Origin: Pseudonocardia cypriaca
GTDB lineage: Bacteria > Actinomycetota > Actinomycetes > Mycobacteriales > Pseudonocardiaceae
NCBI RefSeq assembly: GCF_006717045.1
Contig: NZ_VFPH01000001.1
Coordinates: 868,001 to 932,000, forward strand
Length of the DNA stretch: 64,000 nt
Direction: 5' to 3'
Part shown: piece after piece, positions 32,104 to 40,308 of the stretch
Layout of the letters: each line of letters opens with the position of its first letter
Position numbering within the stretch: position 1 is the stretch's first letter
Made by a program: the position numbers and the translations under genes
Notes under the pieces: model-generated
What the model was told of the DNA's origin: nothing
The model's database searches: none
The model's input: the letters and a program-made list of their open reading frames with translations, nothing else

Positions 32104-33764
32104 TTGAGCTCGGCCTCCTCGGCCCGCAGCACCCACTGGGCGAACCGCTCGCCGTCGGTGCGCTGCGCCACGAACCGGCGCACGACCCGCTCGACGTACT
32201 CGCCCAGCTCGGCGCTGGTGACCTTCAGGCCGCGCAGCTTGCGACCGAACCCGGCGTCCAGGCCGAGGCCGCCGCCGAGGTGCACCTGGAATCCCTCGAC
32301 CTGCTTGCCCTCGGCGTCGGTGACGATCTGGCCCTTGAGCCCGATGTCGGCCACCTGGGTGCGGGCGCAGGCGTTGGGGCAGCCGTTGAGGTGGATGGAG
32401 ATCGGCACGTCGGGTGACACGTCGGCGAGCCGCTGCTCCAGGTCCTCGACCAGGCGGATCGCCCGCTCCTTGGTCTCGACGATCGCGAGCTTGCAGAACT
32501 CGATGCCGGTGCAGGCCATCGTGGAGCGCCGCCACGGCGACGGTTCGACCTGCAGACCCAGCGCACCGAGCTCGGCGGACAGCGAGGCCACGTTCTCGTC
32601 GGAGACGTCGAGCACCACGACCTTCTGCTGCGCGGTGAGCCGCACCCGGCTCGACCCCGCGGTCTCGGCCGCCTTCGCCAACGCCACGAGCGTGGAGCCG
32701 GAGACCCGGCCGGAGGCGGGCGCGGCGCCGACGTAGTTGCGGCCGTCCTTCTGCTTGTGCACACCGACGTGGTCGATCGGCAGCTCGGGGATCGCGGGGG
32801 CAGGACCGTCGGCCAGCTTCCGGCCGAGGTACTCCTCCTCCAGCACGCGGCGGAACTCCGCGGCGCCCCAGTCGGCGATGAGGAACTTGATCCGGGCCCG
32901 GTGGCGCAGCCGGCGGTAGCCGTAGTCGCGGAAGATCGAGATGATCCCGGCCCACACGTCGGGCACCTCGTCGAGCGGGACCCACGTCCCGAGCCGCTGG
33001 GCGATCTTGGGGTTGGTGGACAGCCCGCCGCCGACCCAGACGTCGAAACCAGGCCCGTGCTCGGGGTGCACGACGCCGACGAACGAGACGTCGTTGACCT
33101 CGTGGGCGACGTCCTGCTGCCAGGAGATCGCCGTCTTGAACTTGCGGGGCAGGTTGGAGAACTCCGGGCTGCCGATGTAGCGGTCCAGGATGGTGCGGAT
33201 CGCCGGCTCGGGGTCGATCTCCTCGTCGGCGGCGATCCCGGCGACCGGGGAGCCGAGGATCACGCGCGGGGTGTCGCCGCACGCCTCGGTCGTCATCAGG
33301 CCGACGGACTCGAGCTTCTGCCAGATCGTCGGAACGTCCTCGATCTCGATCCAGTGGTACTGGACGTTCTGCCGGTCGGTGATGTCGGCGGTGTCGCGCG
33401 CGTGGTCCCGGCTGATCTCACCGACCACCCGCAGCTGGTCGGTGGTGAGCGCCCCACCGTCGATGCGGACACGCAGCATGAAGTAGCGGTCGTCGAGCTC
33501 CTCGGGCTCCAGCGCCGCGGTGCGGCCGCCGTCGATCCCGGGGCGGCGCTGGGTGTAGAGCCCCCACCAGCGCATCCGGCCACGCAGGTCGGCGGGGTCG
33601 ATCGAGTCGAACCCCCGCTTCGAGTAGATGTTCTCGATGCGCGCCCGGACGTTGAGGCCGTCGTCGTCCTTCTTGGTGCGCTCGTTGGGGTTGAGCGGCT
33701 CGCGGTGGCCCAGCTTCCACTGGCCTTCGCCGCGCTTGCGTTTCACGGGCGTGGTGGGGGGCAA
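32100..33764 (-). CDS. sir: Ferredoxin-dependent assimilatory sulfite reductase
   Basis: A 554-aa siroheme/[4Fe-4S] reductase of the NirA/Sir family with two ferredoxin-like halves. The cluster/siroheme ligands are ACTGIEFC and NGCPNAC in the C-terminal half. It reduces sulfite to sulfide with ferredoxin; nitrite reductases look similar, but placement with cysHDN makes sulfite the likely substrate. TTG 33764 is chosen because GGAGG lies 8 nt upstream. A leader peptide ends 89 nt upstream; the C-rich spacer (CCACCTCAGCC) could pair with the GGAGGCTTGAG start region. Confidence 0.93.
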   Translation of the reverse strand: MPPTTPVKRKRGEGQWKLGHREPLNPNERTKKDDDGLNVRARIENIYSKRGFDSIDPADLRGRMRWWGLYTQRRPGIDGGRTAALEPEELDDRYFMLRVRIDGGALTTDQLRVVGEISRDHARDTADITDRQNVQYHWIEIEDVPTIWQKLESVGLMTTEACGDTPRVILGSPVAGIAADEEIDPEPAIRTILDRYIGSPEFSNLPRKFKTAISWQQDVAHEVNDVSFVGVVHPEHGPGFDVWVGGGLSTNPKIAQRLGTWVPLDEVPDVWAGIISIFRDYGYRRLRHRARIKFLIADWGAAEFRRVLEEEYLGRKLADGPAPAIPELPIDHVGVHKQKDGRNYVGAAPASGRVSGSTLVALAKAAETAGSSRVRLTAQQKVVVLDVSDENVASLSAELGALGLQVEPSPWRRSTMACTGIEFCKLAIVETKERAIRLVEDLEQRLADVSPDVPISIHLNGCPNACARTQVADIGLKGQIVTDAEGKQVEGFQVHLGGGLGLDAGFGRKLRGLKVTSAELGEYVERVVRRFVAQRTDGERFAQWVLRAEEAELK

Positions 33765-33853
33765 GGCTCAAGCCTCCGGATCGCAGCACGGCCGCGCCGC
33801 GCAGGACCGGCGGCGGGACTCGGCTGAGGTGGTGGGGGTCGGGGGGCGCGAGA

Positions 33854-33937
33854 TCAGCGAGACCGACAGAGAGCGCTGCTCACCCGGCGCAGATCCACGT
33901 GGCGACGAGCCACGAGTCGCAGGGTCAGCGCGTGCAT
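33854..33937 (-). CDS. Sulfur-operon leader peptide (RRHVDLRRVSSALCR type)
   Basis: A 27-aa ATG frame: MHALTLRLVA-RRHVDLRRVSSALCRSR. The RRHVDL.RV.SALC core is the hallmark of actinobacterial putative leader peptides in front of sulfur assimilation genes. A Cys codon near the end would allow ribosome stalling when cysteinyl-tRNA is scarce, changing RNA folding before the sulfite reductase start 89 nt away. It is not covered by normal gene callers because of its size. Confidence 0.85.
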   Translation of the reverse strand: MHALTLRLVARRHVDLRRVSSALCRSR

Positions 33938-34059
33938 GACAGCCAGGGTGCCACTTGTCCGGTCCACGATCCATCGGCGTCCGCATGCTGGGAGCGGGCT
34001 CACACGAGTTCCGCCGAACCACCCCGTGCCGGCGGTCCCCCGCCCTACGCTTCCGCGTC

Positions 34060-34734
34060 GTGGCGCCGAACGAGATCGATCTCAGATCCCGCCCCCGATC
34101 CACGGCCGCCGCGCGGTGGATCGGTCACGTGAGCGCCCTGCTGGTCGCGGCGGGCTGCCTCGCCACGCTGGTCGCCGGGCCGGAGGGAACGGCCGTGCGG
34201 CTGATCGCAGGCGCCGTCGGCCTGCTGATCGTGCTCCTCTACCTCTGGGTGCTGGTCAGCCGCCCCCGGATGCCCGCCCGGTTGGTGGTGGACCACGAGG
34301 GGATCCGCGTGTGGAACGGGCGCGGGAAGGTCATGGTGCGCCTGGGCTGGACGGAGCTGTCGGGCGTTGGCGTGATGATGAACGAGGCCGCCCTTCGCCG
34401 TCAGCTGCGCGGCACCCCGAACGACGTGGTGCCCTGGGTGACGCGCCGCATGGCGGCGGTACCGGTCTGGCTGGAGCTGTACCCGGCGGACGCGGAGGCC
34501 GTCGCGCGGCACCCGGAGCTGGAGGCGGCCTGGACGCTCGGGCGGCTGAGGGCTCCCGGCGAGGAGCAGCGGTGGCTCGTGACCCTCGGCACCGGACGGG
34601 GGCAGCTGCTCCAGGTCGCCGAAGCCGTGCAGCGCCTGCGGCCGCAGCTGTGGCGGGGGCACCGGGCCGGCTCGGCGCTGTTCGGCGGGGACGAGGCCCG
34701 GCGCGCGCAGCGGCCCGGCAGCACGAACACGTAG
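34060..34734 (+). CDS. Membrane protein with PH-like cytoplasmic domain
   Basis: A 224-aa protein with two membrane helices (about residues 25-43 and 50-70, ending in YLWVLVSRPRMPARLVV) followed by a soluble domain beginning VDHEGIRVWNGRGKVMVRLGW, the layout of bacterial PH-like (bPH2) membrane proteins. Function unknown. The GTG at 34060 is chosen because upstream sequence is the leader/sulfur promoter region. It is monocistronic. Confidence 0.65.
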   Translation: MAPNEIDLRSRPRSTAAARWIGHVSALLVAAGCLATLVAGPEGTAVRLIAGAVGLLIVLLYLWVLVSRPRMPARLVVDHEGIRVWNGRGKVMVRLGWTELSGVGVMMNEAALRRQLRGTPNDVVPWVTRRMAAVPVWLELYPADAEAVARHPELEAAWTLGRLRAPGEEQRWLVTLGTGRGQLLQVAEAVQRLRPQLWRGHRAGSALFGGDEARRAQRPGSTNT

Positions 34735-34792
34735 CTCCCGGAAACGCATGATCCCGAATCTGCGACCTGGTTCCGAAAGGGCTGGAGGCGCG

Positions 34793-35962
34793 ATGGGACG
34801 CACGGCGATCCGGGCGGCGGCACTCTTCGACGGCAGCGGGCTGGTCCGGGACCCGCTCGTGCTGGTGGCCGACGGCCGGATCAGCGAGGTCGCCTGCGGG
34901 CCGCGCGCCGCCGTCCCGCCGGACGCCGAGCTGGTGGACCTGCCCGGCGCCACGCTGCTGCCCGGGCTCGTCGACACCCACGTGCACCTCGGGTTCGACG
35001 CGAGCACCGATCCGGTCGGCACCCTCGTCGCGCAGGACGACGACGAGTTGCTCGCGGCGATGGCCGCCGCCGCGCGTGTCCAGCTGCTGGCCGGGGTGAC
35101 GACGGTGCGCGACCTCGGGGACCGCGGCTACCTCGCGCTGGAGCTGCGGGGCGGCGGGGTGCCCGGCCCGCTGCCCACGATCCTCGCCGCGGGCCCGCCG
35201 GTCACCACCCCTGGAGGGCACTGCCACTTCCTCGGCGGGGAGGCGAGCGGCATCGACGGGATGCGTGCCGCGGCGCGGGAGCGGGCGGAGCGGGGCGTCG
35301 ACGTGGTCAAGGTGATGGCGAGCGGGGGCGAGCTCACGCCCGGCTCGATGCCGCTCGAGCCCCAGTTCACGCCGGACGAGCTGCGCGCCCTCGTCGACGA
35401 GGCGCACCGGTGCGACCTGCCCGTCACGGCCCACTCCCACGGGGTCGAGGGGATCCGCAACGCGCTGGTCGCGGGCGTCGACGGAATCGAGCACTGCGGG
35501 TTCCGCACCCCCGACGGCGTCGATGCGCCTGCCGACCTCGTCGACGCGCTCGTGCGGCGGCAGGTCGCGGTCGGCTTCACCGGTGGCGTCGCGCCGTCCG
35601 ACGTTCCGCCGCCGCCGCAGATCGTTCGCGTGATCCCGCTCCTCGGCGCGCTGTTCGCGCGGCTGTGGCGGGAGGGCGCGCGGATCGTCGTGGGCACCGA
35701 CTCGGGGATCGGCCCCGTCAAGCCGCACGCGACGCTCCCGTACGGAGTCGCGCACCTCGCGTCGCTCGGCGTACCGGCAGCCGACGCCCTGCGGACGTGC
35801 ACGGCGACCGCGGCGGCCGTCTGCGGCGTGGGCGACCGCAAGGGCCGGCTCACCGCGGGCTTCGACGCCGACGTCATGGCCGTCGCAGGCGACCCGCTCG
35901 CCGACCTCGCCGTGCTGTGCCACCCGGTCGCGGTGTTCGCCCGCGGCGAGCGCGTGCGGTGA
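34793..35962 (+). CDS. Amidohydrolase family protein
   Basis: A 389-aa metal-dependent hydrolase. The signature runs LPGLVDTHVHL (HxH about residue 62), a candidate carbamylated Lys in VDVVKVMASGG, His in TAHSHG, His in IEHCG and catalytic Asp in VGTDSG. The set matches the prolidase/imidazolonepropionase-like (Sgx9260-type) group, hydrolysing dipeptide-like or cyclic amide substrates. ATG 34793 has GGAGG upstream. Exact substrate unknown. Confidence 0.88.
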   Translation: MGRTAIRAAALFDGSGLVRDPLVLVADGRISEVACGPRAAVPPDAELVDLPGATLLPGLVDTHVHLGFDASTDPVGTLVAQDDDELLAAMAAAARVQLLAGVTTVRDLGDRGYLALELRGGGVPGPLPTILAAGPPVTTPGGHCHFLGGEASGIDGMRAAARERAERGVDVVKVMASGGELTPGSMPLEPQFTPDELRALVDEAHRCDLPVTAHSHGVEGIRNALVAGVDGIEHCGFRTPDGVDAPADLVDALVRRQVAVGFTGGVAPSDVPPPPQIVRVIPLLGALFARLWREGARIVVGTDSGIGPVKPHATLPYGVAHLASLGVPAADALRTCTATAAAVCGVGDRKGRLTAGFDADVMAVAGDPLADLAVLCHPVAVFARGERVR

Positions 35963-35981
35963 CCTGGCAGACTCGTTCCCC

Positions 35982-37133
35982 GTGCCGCCCTTCGGGATCT
36001 ACGTCCACGTGCCGTTCTGCGCGGCGCGGTGCGGCTACTGCGACTTCAACACCTACACGGCCTCGGAGCTGGCCGGGTCCGGCGCGTCCCCGGACGGGTG
36101 GCTCGCGGCCGTGCGGCAGGAGCTCGAGCTCGCCGTCCGCACGGTCGGGCGGCGGCCGGTCGACACCGTGTTCGTGGGCGGCGGTACCCCGTCGCTGCTC
36201 GGGGCCGCGCGGCTCGGCGAGGTGCTCGACGCGGTCCGGGGCGCGTTCGGGCTGACGCCGGGTGCCGAGGTCACCACCGAGTCCAACCCCGAGTCGACGT
36301 CACCCGAGTTCTTCGCCGGGCTGGCGGCGGCCGGGTTCACCCGGGTGTCGCTGGGCATGCAGTCGGCGGCGCAGCACGTGCTGCGGGTGCTGGAGCGGCG
36401 CCACACGCCGGGCCGGGCGGTGGCGGCGGCCCGCGAGGCGCGCGCGGCAGGCATCGGGCACGTCAACCTGGACCTGATCTACGCGACGCCCGGCGAGACC
36501 GACGACGACCTGCGCGCCTCGCTCGACGCCGTGCTCGACGCGGGGGTCGACCACGTCTCCGCGTACTCCCTGATCGTCGAGGACGGCACCGCGCTCGCCC
36601 GCCGGGTGGCCCGTGGCGAGCTCCCCGCCCCCGATGACGACGTGGCCGCCGCCCGCTACGAGATGATCGACGACCGGCTCGCCGGCGCCGGCTTCGACTG
36701 GTACGAGGTGTCGAACTGGGCGGCCTCGCCAGAGGCCGTCTGCCGGCACAACACCGGTTACTGGCAGGACGGCGACTGGTGGGGCCTCGGCCCGGGCGCC
36801 CACTCCCACCTCGCGGGCGTGCGGTGGTGGAACGTCAAGCACCCCGCCCGCTACGCAGGCCTCCTGACGGCGGGGGAGTCGCCGGAGGCCGATCGCGAGC
36901 TGCTCACCGACGCCGAGCGGCACACCGAGCGCGTGATGTTGCGGCTGCGGCTCGCCGCCGGTCTCCCGCTGACCCTCCTCGACGGGCCCGGCACGGCCGC
37001 CGCGAGGCGAGCGGGCGCCGACGGCCTGCTCGACCCGGCAGCACTGGCGGCGGGCCGGGCGGTGCTCACCAGGCAGGGCCGCCTCCTCGCCGACCGGGTG
37101 GTGCACGATCTGTTGGCCGGGGCATCCGTGTGA
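35982..37133 (+). CDS. hemW: HemW, radical SAM heme chaperone
   Basis: A 383-aa radical SAM protein. It has C13-x3-C17-x2-C20 (FCAARCGYC), the GGGTPS SAM glycine motif and HNTGYW, the heme-binding H-N-x-x-Y-W of HemW. HemW transfers heme to cytochromes; it is often mislabelled coproporphyrinogen oxidase (HemN). Start GTG 35982, 19 nt after the amidohydrolase stop. In many actinobacteria hemW sits close to hrcA-dnaJ; here hrcA is about 10 kb away, beyond the formate dehydrogenase operon. Confidence 0.92.
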   Translation: MPPFGIYVHVPFCAARCGYCDFNTYTASELAGSGASPDGWLAAVRQELELAVRTVGRRPVDTVFVGGGTPSLLGAARLGEVLDAVRGAFGLTPGAEVTTESNPESTSPEFFAGLAAAGFTRVSLGMQSAAQHVLRVLERRHTPGRAVAAAREARAAGIGHVNLDLIYATPGETDDDLRASLDAVLDAGVDHVSAYSLIVEDGTALARRVARGELPAPDDDVAAARYEMIDDRLAGAGFDWYEVSNWAASPEAVCRHNTGYWQDGDWWGLGPGAHSHLAGVRWWNVKHPARYAGLLTAGESPEADRELLTDAERHTERVMLRLRLAAGLPLTLLDGPGTAAARRAGADGLLDPAALAAGRAVLTRQGRLLADRVVHDLLAGASV

Positions 37134-37277
37134 CTTCACGTCCTCCAGCCCCCCGTTCGTCGAGCGACCACCGGAATGGCGGAACCGACCGGCTGTGCTT
37201 TACGTCCACATGAAGGAAGCGTCGCGAGACTGCGGCGGCGCGCCCTCACCCGACTCGCACACTGGATCCCACAACAC

Positions 37278-38513
37278 ATGAGCCAGAACTCCCCGATCAA
37301 CAACACCCGCCGGAACATCGCGATCGCGGGGATGGCGATCGCAGCGATCGTCATCATCGTCATCGTCGTGATCTTCTCGAGGATGGGCGGATCGACTCCG
37401 GATCCATCCCCGGAGCCCGCCGCGGAAGGGGTGCAGCTCTACGTCAGCCCGGCCGGCAACGACGGGAACGACGGGTCGCAGGCCGCACCGCTGCGCACCA
37501 TCCAGGCCGCGCTGGACGAGGCGGAGGAGGGCACGGTGATCAACCTCGCGCCCGGTGAGTACCGCGAGCAGATCACCACCCAGCGCGACGGGGACCCCGC
37601 CGCGCCGATCACGATCCGGGGTCCCGAGAACGGCAAGGACCCGTCGGGGCGCAACCAGGCCGTGCTGTACGGCACCGGTCGCATCGTGAACATCGACCAC
37701 AGCTACTACACGCTCGAAGGGTTCACGATCGACGGGCAGGACCAGCTGCGCGCGGATCAGCTGCCCACCGACCTCGCCGCGATGGACGCCTTCAGGAACG
37801 GCGCCCAGCCGCAGATCAAGGACAGCAAGCTGATCTACGTCGGCTCGGCCGACACGTCCCGCGACGTCACCGGCATCACGATCCGCAACATGTTCCTCAC
37901 CGAGGCCGGCACGGAATGCGTGCGCATGCGCAACAACGCCAACGGCAACACGATCGCCGACTCGGTGATCCAGTACTGCGGGCTGCGCGCAGGCCAGACC
38001 GACGACGATGATGACGACCGGTTCCCCTACCACAACGGCGAGGGCGTCTACATCGGCACGAGCCCGAACTCGGACAAGCAGCCGATGGCCGACAACGACA
38101 CCAGCTCGAACAACACCATCACCGGCAACGTCATCCGGACGTTCGGCTCCGAGTGCCTCGACGTCAAGGAGAACGCGCACGGCAACGTGTTCGAGAACAA
38201 CGAGTGCTCGGGCAACACGGAGCCCCGCGAGTTCAACGGCAGCAACGTCGAGCTGCGCGGCCACGGCAACATCGTGCGCGGCAACGTCATCGCCGACAGC
38301 GCAGGCTGGAACGTGAAGATCCAGGCCGACGACGAGGACGACTACGACAACGGCGGGAACGTCCTGGAGAACAACACCCTCTCCGGGGCAGCGGCCGAGC
38401 CGGTGCGCATCGGCTCGGACGCCCAGCAGGGGACGTTCTGCGGCAACCGGGTCACGGCGGCCCAGCCGGTCGACGGCCCGTCGCCGGGCGACATCACCGC
38501 GCCGTGCCCGTGA
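37278..38513 (+). CDS. Membrane-anchored right-handed beta-helix protein
   Basis: A 411-aa protein: short cytoplasmic N-terminus (SQNSPINNTRRN), one uncleaved membrane helix (IAIAGMAIAAIVIIVIVVIF), a Pro/Glu linker, then a parallel beta-helix. The start of the helix carries the common YVSPAGNDGNDGSQAAPLRTI motif of secreted polysaccharide-acting proteins (DUF1565/pectate-lyase-like). Repeated Asn ladders (NNANGNTIADS, SSNNTITGNVI, NAHGNVFENN) mark successive coils, and Asp clusters (DDDDDD) suggest Ca2+ sites. Likely a surface carbohydrate-binding or lyase protein; no catalytic triad is certain. ATG 37278. Confidence 0.8.
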   Translation: MSQNSPINNTRRNIAIAGMAIAAIVIIVIVVIFSRMGGSTPDPSPEPAAEGVQLYVSPAGNDGNDGSQAAPLRTIQAALDEAEEGTVINLAPGEYREQITTQRDGDPAAPITIRGPENGKDPSGRNQAVLYGTGRIVNIDHSYYTLEGFTIDGQDQLRADQLPTDLAAMDAFRNGAQPQIKDSKLIYVGSADTSRDVTGITIRNMFLTEAGTECVRMRNNANGNTIADSVIQYCGLRAGQTDDDDDDRFPYHNGEGVYIGTSPNSDKQPMADNDTSSNNTITGNVIRTFGSECLDVKENAHGNVFENNECSGNTEPREFNGSNVELRGHGNIVRGNVIADSAGWNVKIQADDEDDYDNGGNVLENNTLSGAAAEPVRIGSDAQQGTFCGNRVTAAQPVDGPSPGDITAPCP

Positions 38514-39018
38514 GGCCGTCCGCCGGCTGATCGGTCCCGTCCCCGGTTCGCGCCACCGCGGTGCGGGTGGCCGCGATCACGGCGCTGAGCTCGGCGTGCA
38601 GGCGCTCGAGGTCGGCCAGCGGCATGCCGAGCCGTTCCACCACGGCCGGCGGGATCCGCTCCGCCTCGGCGCGCAGGGCACGTCCCCGCTCGGTGAGGCC
38701 CACCGCCAGCGTGCGCTCGTTGCCCCGCACCCGCTCCCGGGACACCAGCCCGGCCACCTCCAGCCGCTTGAGCAGGGGTGACAGCGTGCCGGGATCCAGT
38801 GACAGCACCGTGGCCAGGTCGGTGAGCGAGCGCGGGGAGCGTTCCCACAGCGCGAGCATCACCAGGTACTGCGGGTGGGTGAGCCCCATCGGTTCGAGCA
38901 GCGGCCGGTAGAGCGCGACGACGTTGCGCGCCGCCACGGAGAGCGCGAAGCAGACCTGGCGGTCCAGGCGCAGGAGGTCGCCCGCGTGGGAGTCGTCACG
39001 GCGCGGTTCGGCAGGCAC
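38494..39018 (-). CDS. OhrR-like MarR family regulator
   Basis: A 174-aa MarR protein. The N-terminal helix contains LLRLDRQVCFALSVAARNVV with Cys23, matching the peroxide-sensing Cys of OhrR; the winged helix follows (LTDLATVLSLDPGTLSPLLK, wing RGNERTLAVGLT). OhrR proteins derepress upon organic hydroperoxide oxidation of that Cys. No ohr gene is adjacent; the divergent gene is a DUF5313 protein. The GTG at 39018 is supported by a short GGGAAC site. The C-terminus overlaps the beta-helix gene by 20 nt. Confidence 0.85.
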   Translation of the reverse strand: MPAEPRRDDSHAGDLLRLDRQVCFALSVAARNVVALYRPLLEPMGLTHPQYLVMLALWERSPRSLTDLATVLSLDPGTLSPLLKRLEVAGLVSRERVRGNERTLAVGLTERGRALRAEAERIPPAVVERLGMPLADLERLHAELSAVIAATRTAVARTGDGTDQPADGLTGTAR

Positions 39019-39032
39019 GTTCCCAGCGTACG

Positions 39033-39056
39033 ATACTTGGGACACCAAAAGTTGGG
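39033..39056. promoter_or_regulatory. Candidate MarR/OhrR operator
   Basis: TACTTGGGACACCAAAAGTTGGGG contains an imperfect dyad ACTTGG-n-CCAAaAGT with a perfect TTGG/CCAA core, in a locally AT-rich gap between the divergent marR (GTG 39018) and DUF5313 (GTG 39066) genes. Confidence 0.5.
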
Positions 39057-39065
39057 GTGATAATC

Positions 39066-39461
39066 GTGGCTCTGCGTCGTCCGGGACCGCTGCGCTGGCT
39101 GGCCTACGCCTACGGAGCACGGCTGCCGTCCGAGTACCGCGAGTGGGTCCTGCACGACGTCACCACCAGCACTTGGCAGCTGCGGCACCTGGTGCGCGCG
39201 GTCGCGCAGCTCGCTCCGCTGCTGCTGGTGATCTACCTGCTCCTGCCGGGGCCGCCGTGGGTGCGGGGCTGCGCCGTCCTCGGCGGTGCCCTGATCGGCC
39301 TCTTCTACTCGATGGTCTACGCGACCGAGTCGGCCGAGCACCGCACGCTCAAGGCGGGCTACCCGCGAGGCACCCCCACGCGCGTGCGCGAGGAGGCCAA
39401 CGCGGAGGAGCGGGCCGAGCGCGCCCAGCGGTACGCGGAGCGGTGGCGCCAGGACGGATAG
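39066..39461 (+). CDS. DUF5313 family membrane protein
   Basis: A 131-aa actinobacterial protein of the DUF5313 type: RRPGPLRWLAYAYGARLPSE then YREWVLHDVTTSTWQLRHL, two membrane helices (QLAPLLLVIYLLLPG and CAVLGGALIGLFYSM) and a charged tail. Function unknown. GTG 39066 has GGGGTGA 6 nt upstream; GTG 39057 is a less suited alternative. Divergent from the OhrR-like gene and probably its target. Confidence 0.8.
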   Translation: MALRRPGPLRWLAYAYGARLPSEYREWVLHDVTTSTWQLRHLVRAVAQLAPLLLVIYLLLPGPPWVRGCAVLGGALIGLFYSMVYATESAEHRTLKAGYPRGTPTRVREEANAEERAERAQRYAERWRQDG

Positions 39462-39468
39462 GCCGACC

Positions 39469-40308
39469 TCACGAGGCGTGTGCGGCCGGAGCGAGCCGCT
39501 CGGTGCGGCTGTAGACGTTCATCCGCCCGTCGCGGACGAACCCGGCGAGGGTCAGGCCGCACTCGACGGCCAGCTCGACGGCCAGCGAGGACGGCGCGGA
39601 GACGGCGGCGAGCACCGGCACCCCGGCCATCACGGCCTTCTGCACCAGCTCGAACGACGCGCGCCCGGACACGACGAGCACGGATCCGCCTGCCGGGACG
39701 CGGCGCTGCATGAGGGCCCAGCCCAGCACCTTGTCGACCGCGTTGTGCCGCCCGACGTCCTCGCGCACCACGAGCGGCTCGCCTGCCGCGGTGAACAGGC
39801 CTGCGGCGTGCAGGCCGCCGGTGCTGTCGAACACGCGCTGCCGGTCGCGGAGTACGTCGGGGAGGGCGCCCAGCACCGCGGGTGCCACGCGGGTCGGGTC
39901 GTCGATGGGGGAGTACCGCGAGCGCAGCCGCACCGCGTCCAGGGACGCCTTGCCGCACACCCCGCACGACGACGTCGTGTAGAAGTTGCGCTCGACCCCC
40001 GTGCTGGGCGGCGGTACGCCCTCGGCGAGGCGGATGTCGAGCACGTTGTAGGTGTTGCGGCCGTCCTCGTCGCGTGAACCGCAGTAACGGGCGTCGCGGA
40101 TGTCGTCGACGCTGCCGATGACGCCTTCGGTGAGCAGGAAGCCGTGCGCCAGCTCGACGTCGTGACCGGGTGTCCGCATCGTCACGGCGAGCGCGTGCCC
40201 GTCGACGCGCAGTTCGAGGGGCTCCTCCACCGCGAGGGCGTCCGGTCGGCGGCTCGTGCCGTCCGGGGTGAGCCGGAGGACGGGGCGGCGGGCGATCAGA
40301 CGGCCCAC
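39469..40308 (-). CDS. fdhD: FdhD, formate dehydrogenase sulfurtransferase
   Basis: A 279-aa protein that transfers sulfur from a cysteine desulfurase to the molybdenum cofactor so formate dehydrogenase becomes active. It shows VEEPLELRVDG, the Cys pair in SSCGVCGKASLD, VVREDVGRHNAVDKVLG and SGRASFELVQKAV. Start GTG 40308 lies 12 nt inside the end of moeA with GGGAG upstream. It is the last gene of the fds operon. Confidence 0.95.
   Translation of the reverse strand: MGRLIARRPVLRLTPDGTSRRPDALAVEEPLELRVDGHALAVTMRTPGHDVELAHGFLLTEGVIGSVDDIRDARYCGSRDEDGRNTYNVLDIRLAEGVPPPSTGVERNFYTTSSCGVCGKASLDAVRLRSRYSPIDDPTRVAPAVLGALPDVLRDRQRVFDSTGGLHAAGLFTAAGEPLVVREDVGRHNAVDKVLGWALMQRRVPAGGSVLVVSGRASFELVQKAVMAGVPVLAAVSAPSSLAVELAVECGLTLAGFVRDGRMNVYSRTERLAPAAHAS

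Noticed and set aside
35982..37133. Oxygen-independent coproporphyrinogen III oxidase (HemN)
   Set aside because: The protein is about 380 aa with the HNxxYW heme motif, which fits the heme chaperone HemW rather than HemN.
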